Assembly: GCA_036244855.1 (NCBI GenBank)
Contig: BQKZ01007415.1
Coordinates: 1-30,195 of the forward strand
Direction of reading: 5' to 3'
Source of the DNA: Temnopleurus reevesii
Taxonomy: Eukaryota > Echinodermata > Echinoidea > Temnopleuroida > Temnopleuridae
Length of the DNA: 30,195 bases
A model generated the notes under the pieces. The model was not told the origin of the DNA and searched no databases. It was given only the letters and a program-made list of their open reading frames with translations. A program made the translations under genes and the position numbers. Within the stretch, counting starts at the first letter, position 1. Each line of letters opens with the position of its first letter. Positions 9,766-19,660 of the stretch are shown piece after piece.

Positions 9766-9999
9766 GACTTGGACAACATTTTATGCACGCACATGAAGGC
9801 CTGGAGCTTAATGTCAACCATTCACTTAAACAATCCTGGAACAAAAATATGTCCTCGCTCTCATTTTGGATAATCAGTGACGCTTTCATTATGTATCTCA
9901 ATTCCTGACAAGTTGGACAACATTTTAAGCACGTACGTAAGGGCCTACAGCTTAAAGTCAACAATTCACTGACATACCACATTCGAGGAACAAAATAGC
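9766..9999. repeat. Direct repeat of about 90 bp, period about 144
   Basis: Two blocks start TTGGACAACATTTTA at 9769 and 9913. Both continue with GCACG, a short variable stretch and AAGG, then GGCCT, AGCTTAA, GTCAAC and CATTCAC / AATTCAC, ending in GGAACAAAA. Similarity is about 80 percent by eye. Confidence 0.8.
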
Positions 10000-10207
10000 A
10001 AGGACATACCTACATTAAAGTGTCACTTCTAGTACAACTGCGGGAGGCTTGCTCGAAGGCTACCCATCTACGACAAGCCCAATTTTAAACCAATTTGCGA
10101 TACATCTGAAATCCATTCAGGGGGATGTTCTGGGATTTGTCAGGTGTAATGTAATATATAAAAGCTGTTGAGTTGAGTTACAAACAGGTTCATGTACTAG
10201 TATATAC

Positions 10208-10616
10208 AAGCAGACTCACACTTTTGCATGGAGTCAAGCGCGGAACAGCTAGCAGCTTGAGCCGATCTCCTGATTTTGTGTGTTTTCTTCATATATTCTA
10301 GTAACTAAGTTTGTAGAAATTGTTAAGTTATGTCATTTGTAAATTGCAAATTGTTAAAATTGTACAGCGCATAGAGAATTCATATGTTTTATTATGTGCT
10401 TTATAAAAATGTAATTATTATTATTATTATTATTAGCATGCGTCAGCCGGGTTTATTTGAAAATTACAAACGCTCCCTGGACAAATACGCAGACATCCGT
10501 TGGACTAGGTCCAATGTATGCTTCTTGAGTGGAACCCAAACATCAGTCAAGCATCTGATCTGCGTATAGGGGATAATCTTTTCATTTTCGACCAATAGAT
10601 CTGAGAAAGACTGTTG
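10208..10616. mobile_element. Foldback MITE copy split by a SINE/LINE-tail insertion
   Basis: The left terminus AGCAGACTCACACTTTTG (10209-10226) is abruptly followed by about 206 bases ending in an ATT repeat. The MITE body then resumes as GCGTCAGCCGGG (10440) and continues to about 10570. The third copy at 11161 keeps the sequence contiguous across this point, which supports a secondary insertion. The right inverted terminus is missing. A 61-codon plus frame here is a shadow. Confidence 0.7.
10230..10435 (+). mobile_element. Short retroelement with L2-type tail, nested in MITE
   Basis: The last hundred bases read GTACAGCGCATAGAGAATTC, then GTGCTTTATAAAAATG and (ATT)n. This is the same tail plan as the SINE at 15249-15541 (GTAGAGCGCTAAGGGAATTC, then GCGCTATATAAAAG and ATT repeats). 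A GCAT occurs on both sides (10226-10229 and 10436-10439), a possible but short target duplication. The head (10230-10300) shows no Pol III boxes that I can identify. Confidence 0.65.
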
Positions 10617-10764
10617 AGTCAAGTTTCAAACAAGTTCATGTACTTAAGTACCAACCGTTCCAGAATTTGGCAGGTGTAATGTAATAGATAAAAGCTGTTG
10701 AGTTGAGTTACAAACAGGTTTATGTACTAGTATAGACAATCATAATTGCCAATCGTTACAAAAT

Positions 10765-10836
10765 TATGTAAAGCACTTTGAACCTGTTTGGAATTGGGCA
10801 CTATATAAATTCTATGTATTATTATTATCACTATTA
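10765..10836 (+). mobile_element. L2-type LINE/SINE 3' tail fragment
   Basis: GTAAAGCACTTTGAACCTG, a GGAATTGGGCACTATATAAA-like segment and an ATT repeat follow the usual order of an L2-clade 3' end. The body is missing, so this is a severely 5'-truncated insertion. Confidence 0.7.
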
Positions 10837-10939
10837 AAGTATCAAGTGTAAGTTAGTGTAAGTTGGTTTATAATTAAGTATTTTGTTTTCTATTAATTAT
10901 GTACCATGTATTGATTTTTTTTTATTAGACAGACCACCT

Positions 10940-11004
10940 GTGCCCTTTGAAACACCTGTATAAAGCGCGTTATAAATGTAATTATTATTATTATTATTAT
11001 TAAT
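10940..11004 (+). mobile_element. L2-type LINE/SINE 3' tail fragment
   Basis: TGTATAAAGCGCGTTATAAA, then TGTAATT and about seven ATT units (10981-11002), match the tail plan of the neighbouring fragments. No coding sequence is retained. Confidence 0.7.
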
Positions 11005-11370
11005 GCAATATATGCCTAAAATATGTTGAGACAAAAAGTTCAAGTGCTAATATACAAGCAGAGATGCTAACCGTTCCAGGATTTGTCAGGTGTAATGTAA
11101 TATATATAAAAGCTGTTGATGCGAGTTACAAACAGGTTCATGTACTAGTGTATACAAGCAGATTCACACTTTTGCATTTTTAGCCTGTGCCGGCCGGATT
11201 TCTTTGAAAATTACAATGCTCCCTTGACGCACAAATACGCAGACTGGGTCCATTGTCTGCTTCTTGAGCAGAACCCGAACATTAGTCAAGTGTCTGATCT
11301 GTGTATACTATGCGCTAGGGGATCTTTTTTTTTTCATTTTCGACCAATAGATCTAAGAAAGGCATACAAT

Positions 11371-12775
11371 ACAGAATAAGGAAAAGTAGAAAGAGAGTAA
11401 TACAGGAGAGAGGAAAAGAAGACTGTCACAGTCCAACAGACAGATTTGTATATTTGTAAACAAACAAGATACTTGTATATACATTTAAAACAATCTTTGG
11501 AAAACACATCTTTTTCTTGTAATGCTAGTCAAGAGTTACATCAATCACACTCTCAGCCACTCGTTGTGCTTAAGCCGATAAACCAGTTTCGGGAGGATGG
11601 CGCTTCAGATATCTAACTACTTTGTGAGCTGGAGTAAAATTATTACTCTAATTCAGTTTTCAATGGCAAATTAGAGCATGTTCATAGTTTGTTTGATTAA
11701 AATCAATCACAAAATGGCTAATTATCGCAAAATAAAAAATGATGCTGCGGTCTCCCTCCCTAGCACAACATGCTTCATGTACAACATGAATGCAAACTCA
11801 CACACCACAGACAATACCACCGATCGCTTCACCCATTCCGGGCCAACGGTCCCCCATGCAAAATCACTTAGCACACCGTAGGAATCATGGCTAATTGGCG
11901 TGTTCGACGTAAAATACTCCAGAATACGTACAATTTTCTCTCCTTCATTCGTACACAGTTATATTTATGTATGTATAGCAACTTGTGAATACATCAGCTC
12001 GTTTCACATCACTTTCTCCATCCCTACCATTACGAATCTATACCTTTCAGCCTTGTTCATCCAAATATACATCTAAGGTATATTCCTGAAAAGTTGGCAT
12101 CTCCGTACAAGGTGCCAACATTTTTTACAAGGAGAGTAGATAAAGGCAAATAATATGTATTGATTTAACAAATGGCCTGGAAGGAATAGCTTGTGATTGA
12201 CAGCTATGGTCGCAGTTATTGTGTGAAAATAACAGGTGTCTAAAATTTTGGTGACCTGATGCTGAATAAAATCTCTGAATTTGCCCCCCTCCCCTCCCGC
12301 CACCTTCTCAAATTGTTTATCTCCCATGCACTAATATCTAATGATTATGAACTTTACATTTGAGTCTTTTAAATCAATTTCATAGATTTCAATGTCACAA
12401 ATCCTTATTATTATTAAATATTTTAAAAATCCCTAGTTTCCATGCAAATTGGAAATCTTAAAATTTTAACATGCATTTTGACGATGAAGATTCAATTCTA
12501 TACAGCTTATAATGGGAATGCTTTTAAAAAGAGAATTAAAGATGTGAGCGTTGCCCATTTAGGAAAGGAATAGAATTTTCAATTCCTGTAGACTTCATAA
12601 AGAAAAAGTACTGACACCTATAGCCCGATGGTCCTGGATTAATACATATCGACTAAGAATGACAGCGATTGCTATCGGAGCATGCACATGTTGTACAATT
12701 GGCCCTGGGCATAAATAGCTGTATCTACATGTGCGTGACCGCTGTACTAGGAACAGTCACACAAAACGTTAAAGG
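11371..12775. other. AT-rich sequence, nothing recognised
   Basis: Contains two small frames (11678-11881 plus and 12073-12327 minus) with no recognisable domain. No transposon ends or tandem repeats were seen. It leads into the first tandem array. Confidence 0.4.
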
Positions 12776-12779
12776 CTGC

Positions 12780-13790
12780 CGATAGACATGCATATGCGAC
12801 AGACTGTGCGTTAAACTAGATAATACCAGCCATACCTTCAGTGAAAATTATGCCAACACCGAATTAGCAGCCTACATCACCAACCAAAGAATTCAATGTC
12901 GGTCAAGCGTCTTTCCTGCATATTTCAGCATACAAGACCTAATTTCTGACTTCATATACCAGTAACATACATTGGCAATATAGACACAAACCTGTGACTG
13001 AGCACTAAACTACATAAGACCTTCAGTGCAAATGCCCTACACATTCAATTAGTAGCCTAAAGCACAAGCCAAATAGTTAAATGTCGGTCAAGCATCTTCT
13101 CTGCATATTATAGCACACAAGAAGCGTATCATTATATGCTGATGTTATGCTGGACATAACATCCATGGGCTACAAATGGAAACATGACTGTCACTGCATT
13201 AAACTACTCAGGACCTTTAATTCAATTATCCCTCATATTTGATTAGTAGCCTAAGGCACAATTCAAAGAATTCATTGTCAGTCAAGCGTCTACCTCGCCT
13301 TTATAGTACGTCAGCGTACTAGAGCACACATCTGATTTCATATCCCCTCAATATACATTGGCAACATAAACACAAATATGTAACCGAGTACTAAACTACA
13401 TAAGACCTTCAGTGCAAAGGCCCCCACACATTCGATTAGTAGCCTAAAGCACAAGCCAAATAATTAAATGTCGGTCAAGCATCTCCCGTGCACATTTCAG
13501 TGTACAAGGGCAAATTTCTGACTTCACATACCCTCAACATACAAGGCAATATAGACACAAACATTCAATTAGTAGCCTAAAGCACAAGCAAAATAATTCA
13601 ATGTTGGTCAAGCATCTTCTCTGCATATTTCATTGCACAAGAAGCGTATCATACATGTATATGCGCTGGACATACAAGCTATATAAACGCAAACATGTAA
13701 CTGAGCACTGAACTACATAAGACCTTCATTGCAAACACCCCCACACATTAAATTAAAAGCCCACAGTACCTACCACATGTAAAACCATAT
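12780..13790. repeat. Tandem array, unit about 185-195 bp, six recognisable units
   Basis: The anchor ATTAGTAGCCTAAAGCACA or variants recurs at 12863, 13048, 13242, 13435, 13568 and, degraded, 13752. Spacings are 185, 194, 193, 133 and 184. Other conserved parts are AATGTCGGTCAAGC, TCTGACTTCATATACC, GACACAAAC and ACTAAACTACATAAGACC. The 133-bp unit lacks the segment from the GAGCACTAAACT part to the CCCACAC part, an internal deletion of about 55 bp. Divergence between units is substantial, so the array is old and not homogenised. It has no coding potential. Confidence 0.88.
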
Positions 13791-14830
13791 GGGATGAACG
13801 TTTGAGTCATTCATGCTTGAATAAGAATGAATAGGTTTGGATTATTAAAGCCCTATTAATTGGTTTCCCTCTGGAGGAGGGGTACATAAAATCATCTGTT
13901 TGTATATAATTTGCATACATACACATCATATTTGAATTTGCTTTACCCTTTGTAGATGAGGATGGATAAGTTCCTATCAATTTGTTTCCTTTGGGGAGGG
14001 GAAAACAAAGACATTTATTTATCTATGGATATTAATTTGCATATATCTAGACATATATTTGCTCATATTATACCACGTGGGATGTGAGCTATTTCTGCTT
14101 TCAGGAGCAATAGTAGATGGGGATCAGTTCATATCAAAACATTTTACCTTGGGGGAAAGGTAAATAGAAGCATTTATATAATTTGCATATCTCGGCATCT
14201 TATTTGAATTTGTACAAGTAATGGGATGGACGTTTGGGTAATTTTAGGTTAGTTCAGTTCAGTTTAGTTTATTTTCATTTCCAATCAAATTAAAATTAAA
14301 TTACAAAATTACATTCCAAATCAATTCCAAAGTTCCAAATAAATCATGATACACAAATATATTCAGAAATTAAAACCCAAAATGGGAAACAATAATAAGA
14401 TCTAACAACAAAAGAAAATAATGATGGGACTGGAAATTTAGGGGTCTACTAAAAAGTTGAGCCTGCAGAGTGTACACCCCTAAAAAATATAGAAAATAAT
14501 GAATGTGTAAACAGAGATATTATTATTACATACATATTACACATAAGCATACATATTTTCTGCTTGAGCAACACGGAATGGGGTTGGATGAAGCTCTATC
14601 AATTGGTTTCCCTTTAAGGGCAGCATACATTAAGACATTTATTTGTCTATGTAATTTGCATACATAGACATCTCTATTTGCTTTTGCAAATGTAATGGCG
14701 TTTGAGTTCTTGCTTGAGTAAGATCGGATGGGCTCGGATTTGTTTCTGTTAATTAGTTTAGCTGGAAGAGAGATAAATATGCCTTTTATTTGTAGAGTCA
14801 ATTCACATGAAGACACGCTCTCTGCAATTT
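13791..14830. repeat. Tandem array, unit about 126-158 bp, carrying an ATTTGCAT octamer
   Basis: Units share a GGTTTCCCT..GGGAGGGG block, CATTTATTTGTCTATG, AATTTGCATA, an AGACAT step and TATTTGAATTTG, then GGGATGGACGTTTGAG. Perfect ATTTGCAT sits at 13909, 14035, 14181 and 14654. After removing the 315-bp insertion at 14244-14558, the last spacing becomes about 158. A fifth, diverged unit near 14745-14800 lacks the octamer. It directly follows the 190-bp array. The octamer is the classical POU/Oct binding word, but its function here is unproven. Confidence 0.82.
14244..14558 (-). mobile_element. Retroelement 3' end inserted in the tandem array
   Basis: Comparison with flanking array units shows that extra DNA begins just after a TTTGGGTAATT context and ends just before TTCTGCTTGAGC. 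Read on the minus strand, the insert ends with GGAAATGAAAATAAAC, then a TAAACTGAACTGAAC simple-repeat tail. Such short tandem tails after an A-rich 3' UTR are typical of CR1/L2-like non-LTR elements. No coding sequence was recognised. The exact element family is not identified. Confidence 0.55.
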
Positions 14831-15240
14831 TCTATCCCTGTGTTTATCTTTTTGTCTATTTTTACCTGTCTTTCTCACTCTCTCTTTCTTTCTCTTTCAC
14901 TTTCTCTCTCCTTACACCAAAATGCAAGTTAAAACAACTATAACTCTATTCAATATGAAATTTAGATATTCTAGAAGTTTGTATATGTTGCAACACCAGT
15001 TAAGTGTTGCAAAAAATGAATTAAAGTGATCCGAGTTCCACCACTGAAAATAGATAATTTTTTTTATTTGTTGCTTTATTTATAGATACCAACAATTATA
15101 CAACTGGAATCAGTTCAACTTATGATTTGAATAGTACAATTTTAGAAACATATTTGGTGTTAAATTGAAATTATTGTTTGTGCACTTAAGTCTTGCCCTT
15201 AGTGACAGTGGTTTCATATCTAAGCCAGATCTGGCAATTC
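14831..15240. other. AT-rich sequence with a CT-rich stretch
   Basis: A (CT)n-like pyrimidine stretch spans about 14868-14912. The rest is AT-rich without a recognisable feature. The 71-codon plus frame at 14728-14943 reads as CT-repeat low complexity at its end. Confidence 0.45.
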
Positions 15241-15248
15241 TACATGTG

Positions 15249-15541
15249 GAGTCGCCGTGGTATAGTGGTTCTGACTCTCGCCTTTCAACCAGAGGGTCGT
15301 AGGTTTGAATCCCACCCATGGCGTTAATTTCCTTCAGCAAGAAATTCATCCACATTGTGCTGCACTCAACCTAGGTGAGGTAAATGGGTACCTGGTAGGA
15401 ATTCATTCCTTGAAAAGCTTATGCGCCTAGCAGCTGCACTGCTAAAGCCAGGGTAATAATGCTGCAATTGTAGAGCGCTAAGGGAATTCTCATGAAGAGT
15501 TGATAAGCGCTATATAAAAGCCGTTCATTATTATTATTACA
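15249..15541 (+). mobile_element. tRNA-derived SINE, nearly full length (sea-urchin type)
   Basis: The tRNA-like head holds an A box TGGTATAGTGG and a B box GGTTTGAATCC (one change from GGTTCGAATCC). Acceptor halves GCCGTGG and CCATGGC pair with one G-U. The body includes TTCCTTCAGCAAGAA, CATTGTGCTGCACTCAACC and TGGGTACCTGGTAGGAA. The tail has GTAGAGCGCTAAGGGAATTC, GCGCTATATAAAAG and ATT repeats, the type recognised by L2-clade reverse transcriptase. ACATG occurs on both sides (15242-15246 and 15539-15543), a plausible short target duplication. I associate this family with echinoid genomes. An overlapping minus-strand frame is a shadow. Confidence 0.9.
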
Positions 15542-15705
15542 TGCAGTAGACAAAATATCAAGTTCAAGGCCTTGTGATTTGTAAATTAATACAAGTGATG
15601 CAGGCTTTTCCATCACTCATCATCTTTCAAAATGAAACTAAATGGGGACTCTTTATATGTAATACTTGGAAAAAATGTCCTCTTTGATAGATTCATATCT
15701 ACTTC
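15542..15705. other. Unique spacer, nothing recognised
   Basis: Short non-repetitive spacer between the SINE and the GA-rich tract. Confidence 0.4.
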
Positions 15706-15709
15706 AGAT

Positions 15710-16190
15710 ATGGAGAGAAAGAGAGACACGGCGGGAGGAAGAGACAGAGAGACAAAGAGGGGAGGGAGTAAGAGAGAGATGGAGATATCAATAGAGAGAG
15801 AGAGAGAGAGAGAGAATGGCAGAATGGACATGTAGATTGCAAAATGAGAGGTGTAAATAGAGAAATAGGTGGAAAGAGAGTAATGGGAAAAGAGACAAAG
15901 AAATAGAGATAGGACAGAGAGAGAGAGAGAGAGAGAGAAAGAAATAGAGATAAGAGAGAGAAAGAGAGAAAGAAATAGAGTTAGGGGAGAGAGAAAGAAA
16001 TAGAGAAAAGAGAGAAAGAGAGAAAAAATAGAGGTAGGGGAGAGAGTGAGAGAGAGAGAAAAAAGAAATGGAGATAGGGGAGCACACAATAGCGGGTGGG
16101 GTTAGAGAAATCGGGAAGTAGGGGTTGAAGAAAAGAGAGCGGAGGTAGATTGGTAACGGAAGAGGGGGAGAGAGCAAGATAGCAAGAAAG
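15710..16190. repeat. Purine-rich (GA)n tract
   Basis: Again the plus strand is nearly pure purine, built from GA, GAAA and GAGATAG(GG) variants, with AGAGAAAGAAATAGAG recurring several times between 15935 and 16020. Minus-strand frames of up to 162 codons are Ser/Leu/Phe-rich products of the CT repeat and are not proteins. Confidence 0.9.
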
Positions 16191-16290
16191 ATGAATGAGA
16201 CATGGTGCCGACATGCTAAAATAAACATTTTACCCATGCAGACCTGAGGAGTTATATCATCAGGTATTAAGCACATACACTAGGAGCGAA

Positions 16291-16850
16291 GCGTATGTAC
16301 ACCGTCAATGAAAAGGACAAACAGTGGAATAAATATACTGCCTTCCCGAGCGCTAAGCCCATTAATGAGGATAATCCATTATAGGGAGGTGAAGAGAGGA
16401 AGAGAGAGGGAGAATAGAGAGGGGTGAATCCGGGTGATAAAGGGGGAGAGGGGAGGAGAGAGGGATATGAGGAGCAAGGCTAATGTACACCGTCAATGAA
16501 ATAGACAATCCATTATAGGGAGGTGAGGAGAGAAAGAAAGAGAGGGGATTGGGATGGGGTGATGAAGGGGGTGAGGGAGGAAGAGAGCATGTATGGAGAA
16601 AGGGGGAGATAAAGGGGAGGGAGGAGTTTATACATGTACCAATGTAATGGACAAACCGTACGATAAATATACCCCGTTCCTGAGCTCTAAGCCCATTAAT
16701 AAGGATAATCCATTACAGAGAGATGGGGCAATAGTGATGAAGAGAAAGAGGGGAGGAACAGGGGGATAGGGGGAGGCAATATAAAGAGGTGCAACAGTAG
16801 AAGAAATATTTTACCTTCCTGGGACTTACGCCCATCAATTAATTTATGAC
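16291..16850. repeat. Tandem array with GA-rich spacers, unit about 150-190 bp
   Basis: Anchors GTACACCGTCAATGAAA (16297 and 16485) and GTACCAATGTAATGG (16636) are each followed by GACAA, AATAAATAT, a CCTTCC..GAGC step, CTAAGCCCATTAAT, GGATAATCCATTA and then a GAGAGG-rich spacer. A fourth partial unit (about 16792-16842) has AGAAATATTTTACCTTCC and TTACGCCCATCAATT. The second unit lacks the middle segment. GA expansion and unit duplication are intermixed here. Confidence 0.8.
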
Positions 16851-17358
16851 TTTAAAGCTCAAGTACAGTTTTGGTAAAGATGAAGAAATGTGAATTTTGG
16901 GGATATTTATCATGACATGTAATCCTTATACACATTTTTAGAGCATAGCATATTTTCTTACGAACTGATTCTTTTGAAAATTTGAATCATATTTAGCGCC
17001 CTCTCTTGGTTATAGCATTATTTTGCTCGTTATCGAGCATGTACAAGATTATTTCCAAGATTTGACAATAGAATGATATAGAGATATACACAATGATTAA
17101 ATTCTTAAATTTTCATCCAATTCTGAGCATGGGAAGTTGTCCTTTATCAAGAAAAAAAATATTGAAATAGCGTGGTGAAGCACCACACTATAAAAATTTG
17201 CACATTTTAGGTTATATCTTTTCCAAAACGCCTTCATTTTTCGCAAAATCTTTTGTGTAATATGTTTATGATACTATAATTCATTTCATATAGATTTGAA
17301 CATAAAATCTGGTGATGAAAATAATTCGCTTTTACCAAAACTGTACTTGGGCTTTAAA
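16851..17358. mobile_element. MITE with 28-bp terminal inverted repeats, TTAA-flanked
   Basis: The left end reads TTTAAAGCTCAAGTACAG, then TTTTGGTAAA (to 16878). The right end is its complement with one difference (17331-17358). Both ends carry TTAA at the point expected for a target duplication, as in piggyBac-like and Kolobok elements; a TA duplication is also formally possible because the site is palindromic. The interior is about 450 bp and has no open frame. It abuts the first copy of a duplicated 74-bp unit. Superfamily assignment is uncertain. Confidence 0.82.
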
Positions 17359-17782
17359 ATCGATTCATCTTAATGGGACACGGACAGACATGAAAGTGGT
17401 CTGCGTGACATGCAGTGCATGGCTATTTAACGGCCAGAAATGCCCCTTTAAGCTGGAGAGGGCATTAAATTACCCCCCCCCCCCTAAGGACAAGAATTTT
17501 GTTGTAGGAGCCCCACATGAACGTGCTTTCAGAGGGGAGGGTTTCAGGGTCAGGGCTGTCCCAGTAGATGGAAAAGTATCAAGTTTAAATACAGCTGATA
17601 AGACATATGATTTGTTTTTGCTTATCAGTTCCTTTTGGAGAAAAAAATTGTTTCTAGAGGCCCCATGGTTGTTGCATCCTGGATACACTAGTGCATGCAA
17701 CATGACTCTAAAATCAATTCACCTCAATGGAAAACGGAACGGCATGAAAGTGGTCTTCGTGACTTGCCGTGCATGGCTATTT
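17355..17782. repeat. Direct repeat of 74 bp, offset 354
   Basis: Blocks at 17355-17428 and 17709-17782 share TAAAATC, ATTCA, ATGG, ACACGGA or AAACGGA, GCATGAAAGTGGTCT or ACATGAAAGTGGTCT, CGTGAC, TGC and GTGCATGGCTATTT. Similarity is about 85 percent by eye. A 186-codon plus frame spans both copies, but it has no recognisable domain and reads through repeat and MITE sequence, so I do not call it a gene. Confidence 0.82.
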
Positions 17783-18355
17783 GTTCAGATGCCTCTCTCC
17801 TGTTACCTGTACATCACACAGAAATCATCTCTTGTTCCGTTCATACATATATGGCACTTTCCGATCCTCTAGCAGACAAGTCACTTCAGGATTATGTATC
17901 GTTTATGTTTTCACGCAAAAACGGCCCCAAAGGGTAATGTTGCATGAAACTAGTTATAATTTCATTAAAACATGTTACTTTGTATAGAATTAATTCGCAT
18001 TGAAATGGAATGCTCTTTGAATTATTGACATGTTGAGATTTCTTTGTCTTCATGCAATAATATCCTTTAGATAACGTCACTTTGTGATAAAAAACGATGT
18101 ATGCTGATGAGCTTTAATCGTTAAGTCAGTCACAATAGAATCTTCATTCTATTTATATAACATAGCAAAATTATATGACAAATTATTTTCTCATCAATGT
18201 ATTGCAAATTAAAGGATATTTGATGATTTTCTACCTGCGGTTGAAAATTCTCTCTGTGAAACAAAATATTATTACAAAATCATAGTGATCAGAAATAAAG
18301 CATTTTTTCCTATTCCTATTCATATGTGTGGAATGTACAAAACAAAATATGTTGA
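17783..18355. other. AT-rich sequence, nothing recognised
   Basis: Several overlapping small frames (60-80 codons) on both strands, with no motif and no consistent bias. No repeat or RNA was recognised. Confidence 0.4.
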
Positions 18356-18394
18356 TTCATCCAGAAAGTTTGTAACATTTAAACATTGTATCAT

Positions 18395-19660
18395 TAAATA
18401 ATTTGTCCGGATATGTGAAACGACATTCAGAAATCTTGTCTGAAAGAGGTTCCCAAACATACATTAAACAATTGAATTTCCAAGTTAAACATTTTAAACC
18501 CCATCCTTCCAAACTAGCAACACCCAAATTTAGACGGTGTAACAAAAAGAATTTGTTCAGAATATATGTGAACTGACCGTAAGAAAACCTTGTCTGACAT
18601 CAGTTCCAAACCTAAATCAAACAACTAAATCAAACAGAGTCACATTTGAGCATTGGATAGCTGAAATCACTTATTTGAAAAATGTGATATGTTTTGTGAT
18701 AGCTCACCTGCCAGTATGCAAAGTTTATTTCAGCATTTGTAGCGGAATGAAAAATGTTTATGGTCAAAACAGGCTTCAGTCATTCAATAAACCTCTTTAC
18801 TTGAATTCTCCATTTAGATATAAATAGCATTATGAAAACATCATCGGACAACATGATGTTCCAAATTCCCTACAGTGTACCAAACAAAGTAAATATCAGG
18901 GGACGCTCATATCAATATTTTCAATCATTTTGGCGATTGCTTACCTGCTAAAACGCACAAATATACAATTATTAGTGTGAAATGGATGATTATCATGTTG
19001 TTTTGCATGGAATTATTCATTCAGATGTGTGAGCTCTCCCTAATGTACATCAAACACCTAAATCAGACAATGCCATATACACTGTATTTGAGTATTTGAG
19101 CATATAGCAAGACTCAGATCAATTATTTGAATTTGAATTGAATTTGAATTGAATTAATTTGACCATTTAAATATGTTTTGTTAATGCTCATCTGTCAAAA
19201 TCCAAAGTTTATTTGAGCGATTTTGGTGAGTTTGACAAGTCTTTCAATAGAGATCTTCCATTCATACAAAAATAGCATTATGAAACATTGTGGGACATTA
19301 TGATGTTCCGAATTGCCAAGAGTACCAAACAACTAAATCAAATGTCATCAATGTTTTGAATCATTCAGGCAAGTGCTAACCTACAGTACCCAAATGCACA
19401 ATGAAATTTAAAATTGGTTGATAAATCTGTATTATCATTGATTTGATAAACTCTCAAGCATGAAATTATCCATTCAGATATGTGAACTGATCAAAAATAA
19501 CTTATTGGACATGGATTTCCTAACCTATATCAAACAACTAAATTAAACAATGTCATATTTGAGCATGGAAGCGCTCAAATCAATTGTTTGAATCATTTAA
19601 TATCTAAGGTTGGTGTTCACCTGCAGAAATACAAAGTGTATTCAAGTGCTTGGGGATATC
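18395..19660. repeat. Diverged satellite-like array with alternating subunits
   Basis: The recurring block TCAGATATGTGAACTGA, then a variable CTTGTCTGACAT stretch, TTCCAAACCTA and ATCAAACAACTAAATCAAAC, appears in variants. The TTCC..CAAAC portion lies at about 18604, 18859, 19040, 19307 and 19525, giving alternating intervals of 255, 181, 267 and 218. A second anchor, CAAAGTTTATTT, recurs at 18719, 19203 and 19629, so the combined unit is about 430-485 bp. A shorter, earlier unit begins near 18405. Units are strongly diverged. A small GAATT/GAATTT minisatellite sits at about 19127-19158. Confidence 0.75.

Larger units (their letters stand above)
10127..11370. repeat. Cluster of repeated units with nested transposon fragments
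   Basis: Three main copies of a unit start CCAGGATTTGTCAGGTG or close variants (about 10130, 10658 and 11075). They continue through TGTAATGTAATA, AAAAGCTGTTGA and CAAACAGGTT to ATGTACTAGTAT. The first and third then run into an ACTCACAC MITE terminus (10211, 11161) and share a CTAGGGGATC, CATTTTCGACC and AATAGATCT segment further on (about 10566-10612 and 11310-11357). Shorter traces of the TGTTGAG-to-GTAC segment lie at 10613 and 11028. The arrangement indicates repeated local duplication of MITE-containing DNA plus insertion of retroelement tails. Confidence 0.8.

Noticed and set aside
12780..14830. CRISPR-like appearance of regularly spaced repeats
   Set aside because: The whole unit is repeated with divergence throughout; there are no short identical repeats separated by unique spacers, no cas genes, and the context is eukaryotic.
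15613..16276. Minus-strand frames of 158 and 162 codons
   Set aside because: Ser/Leu/Phe/Pro low complexity from the GA-rich tract.
17312..17872. 186-codon plus-strand frame
   Set aside because: Starts inside the right end of a MITE and runs through both copies of a direct repeat and a poly-C run; no domain recognised.
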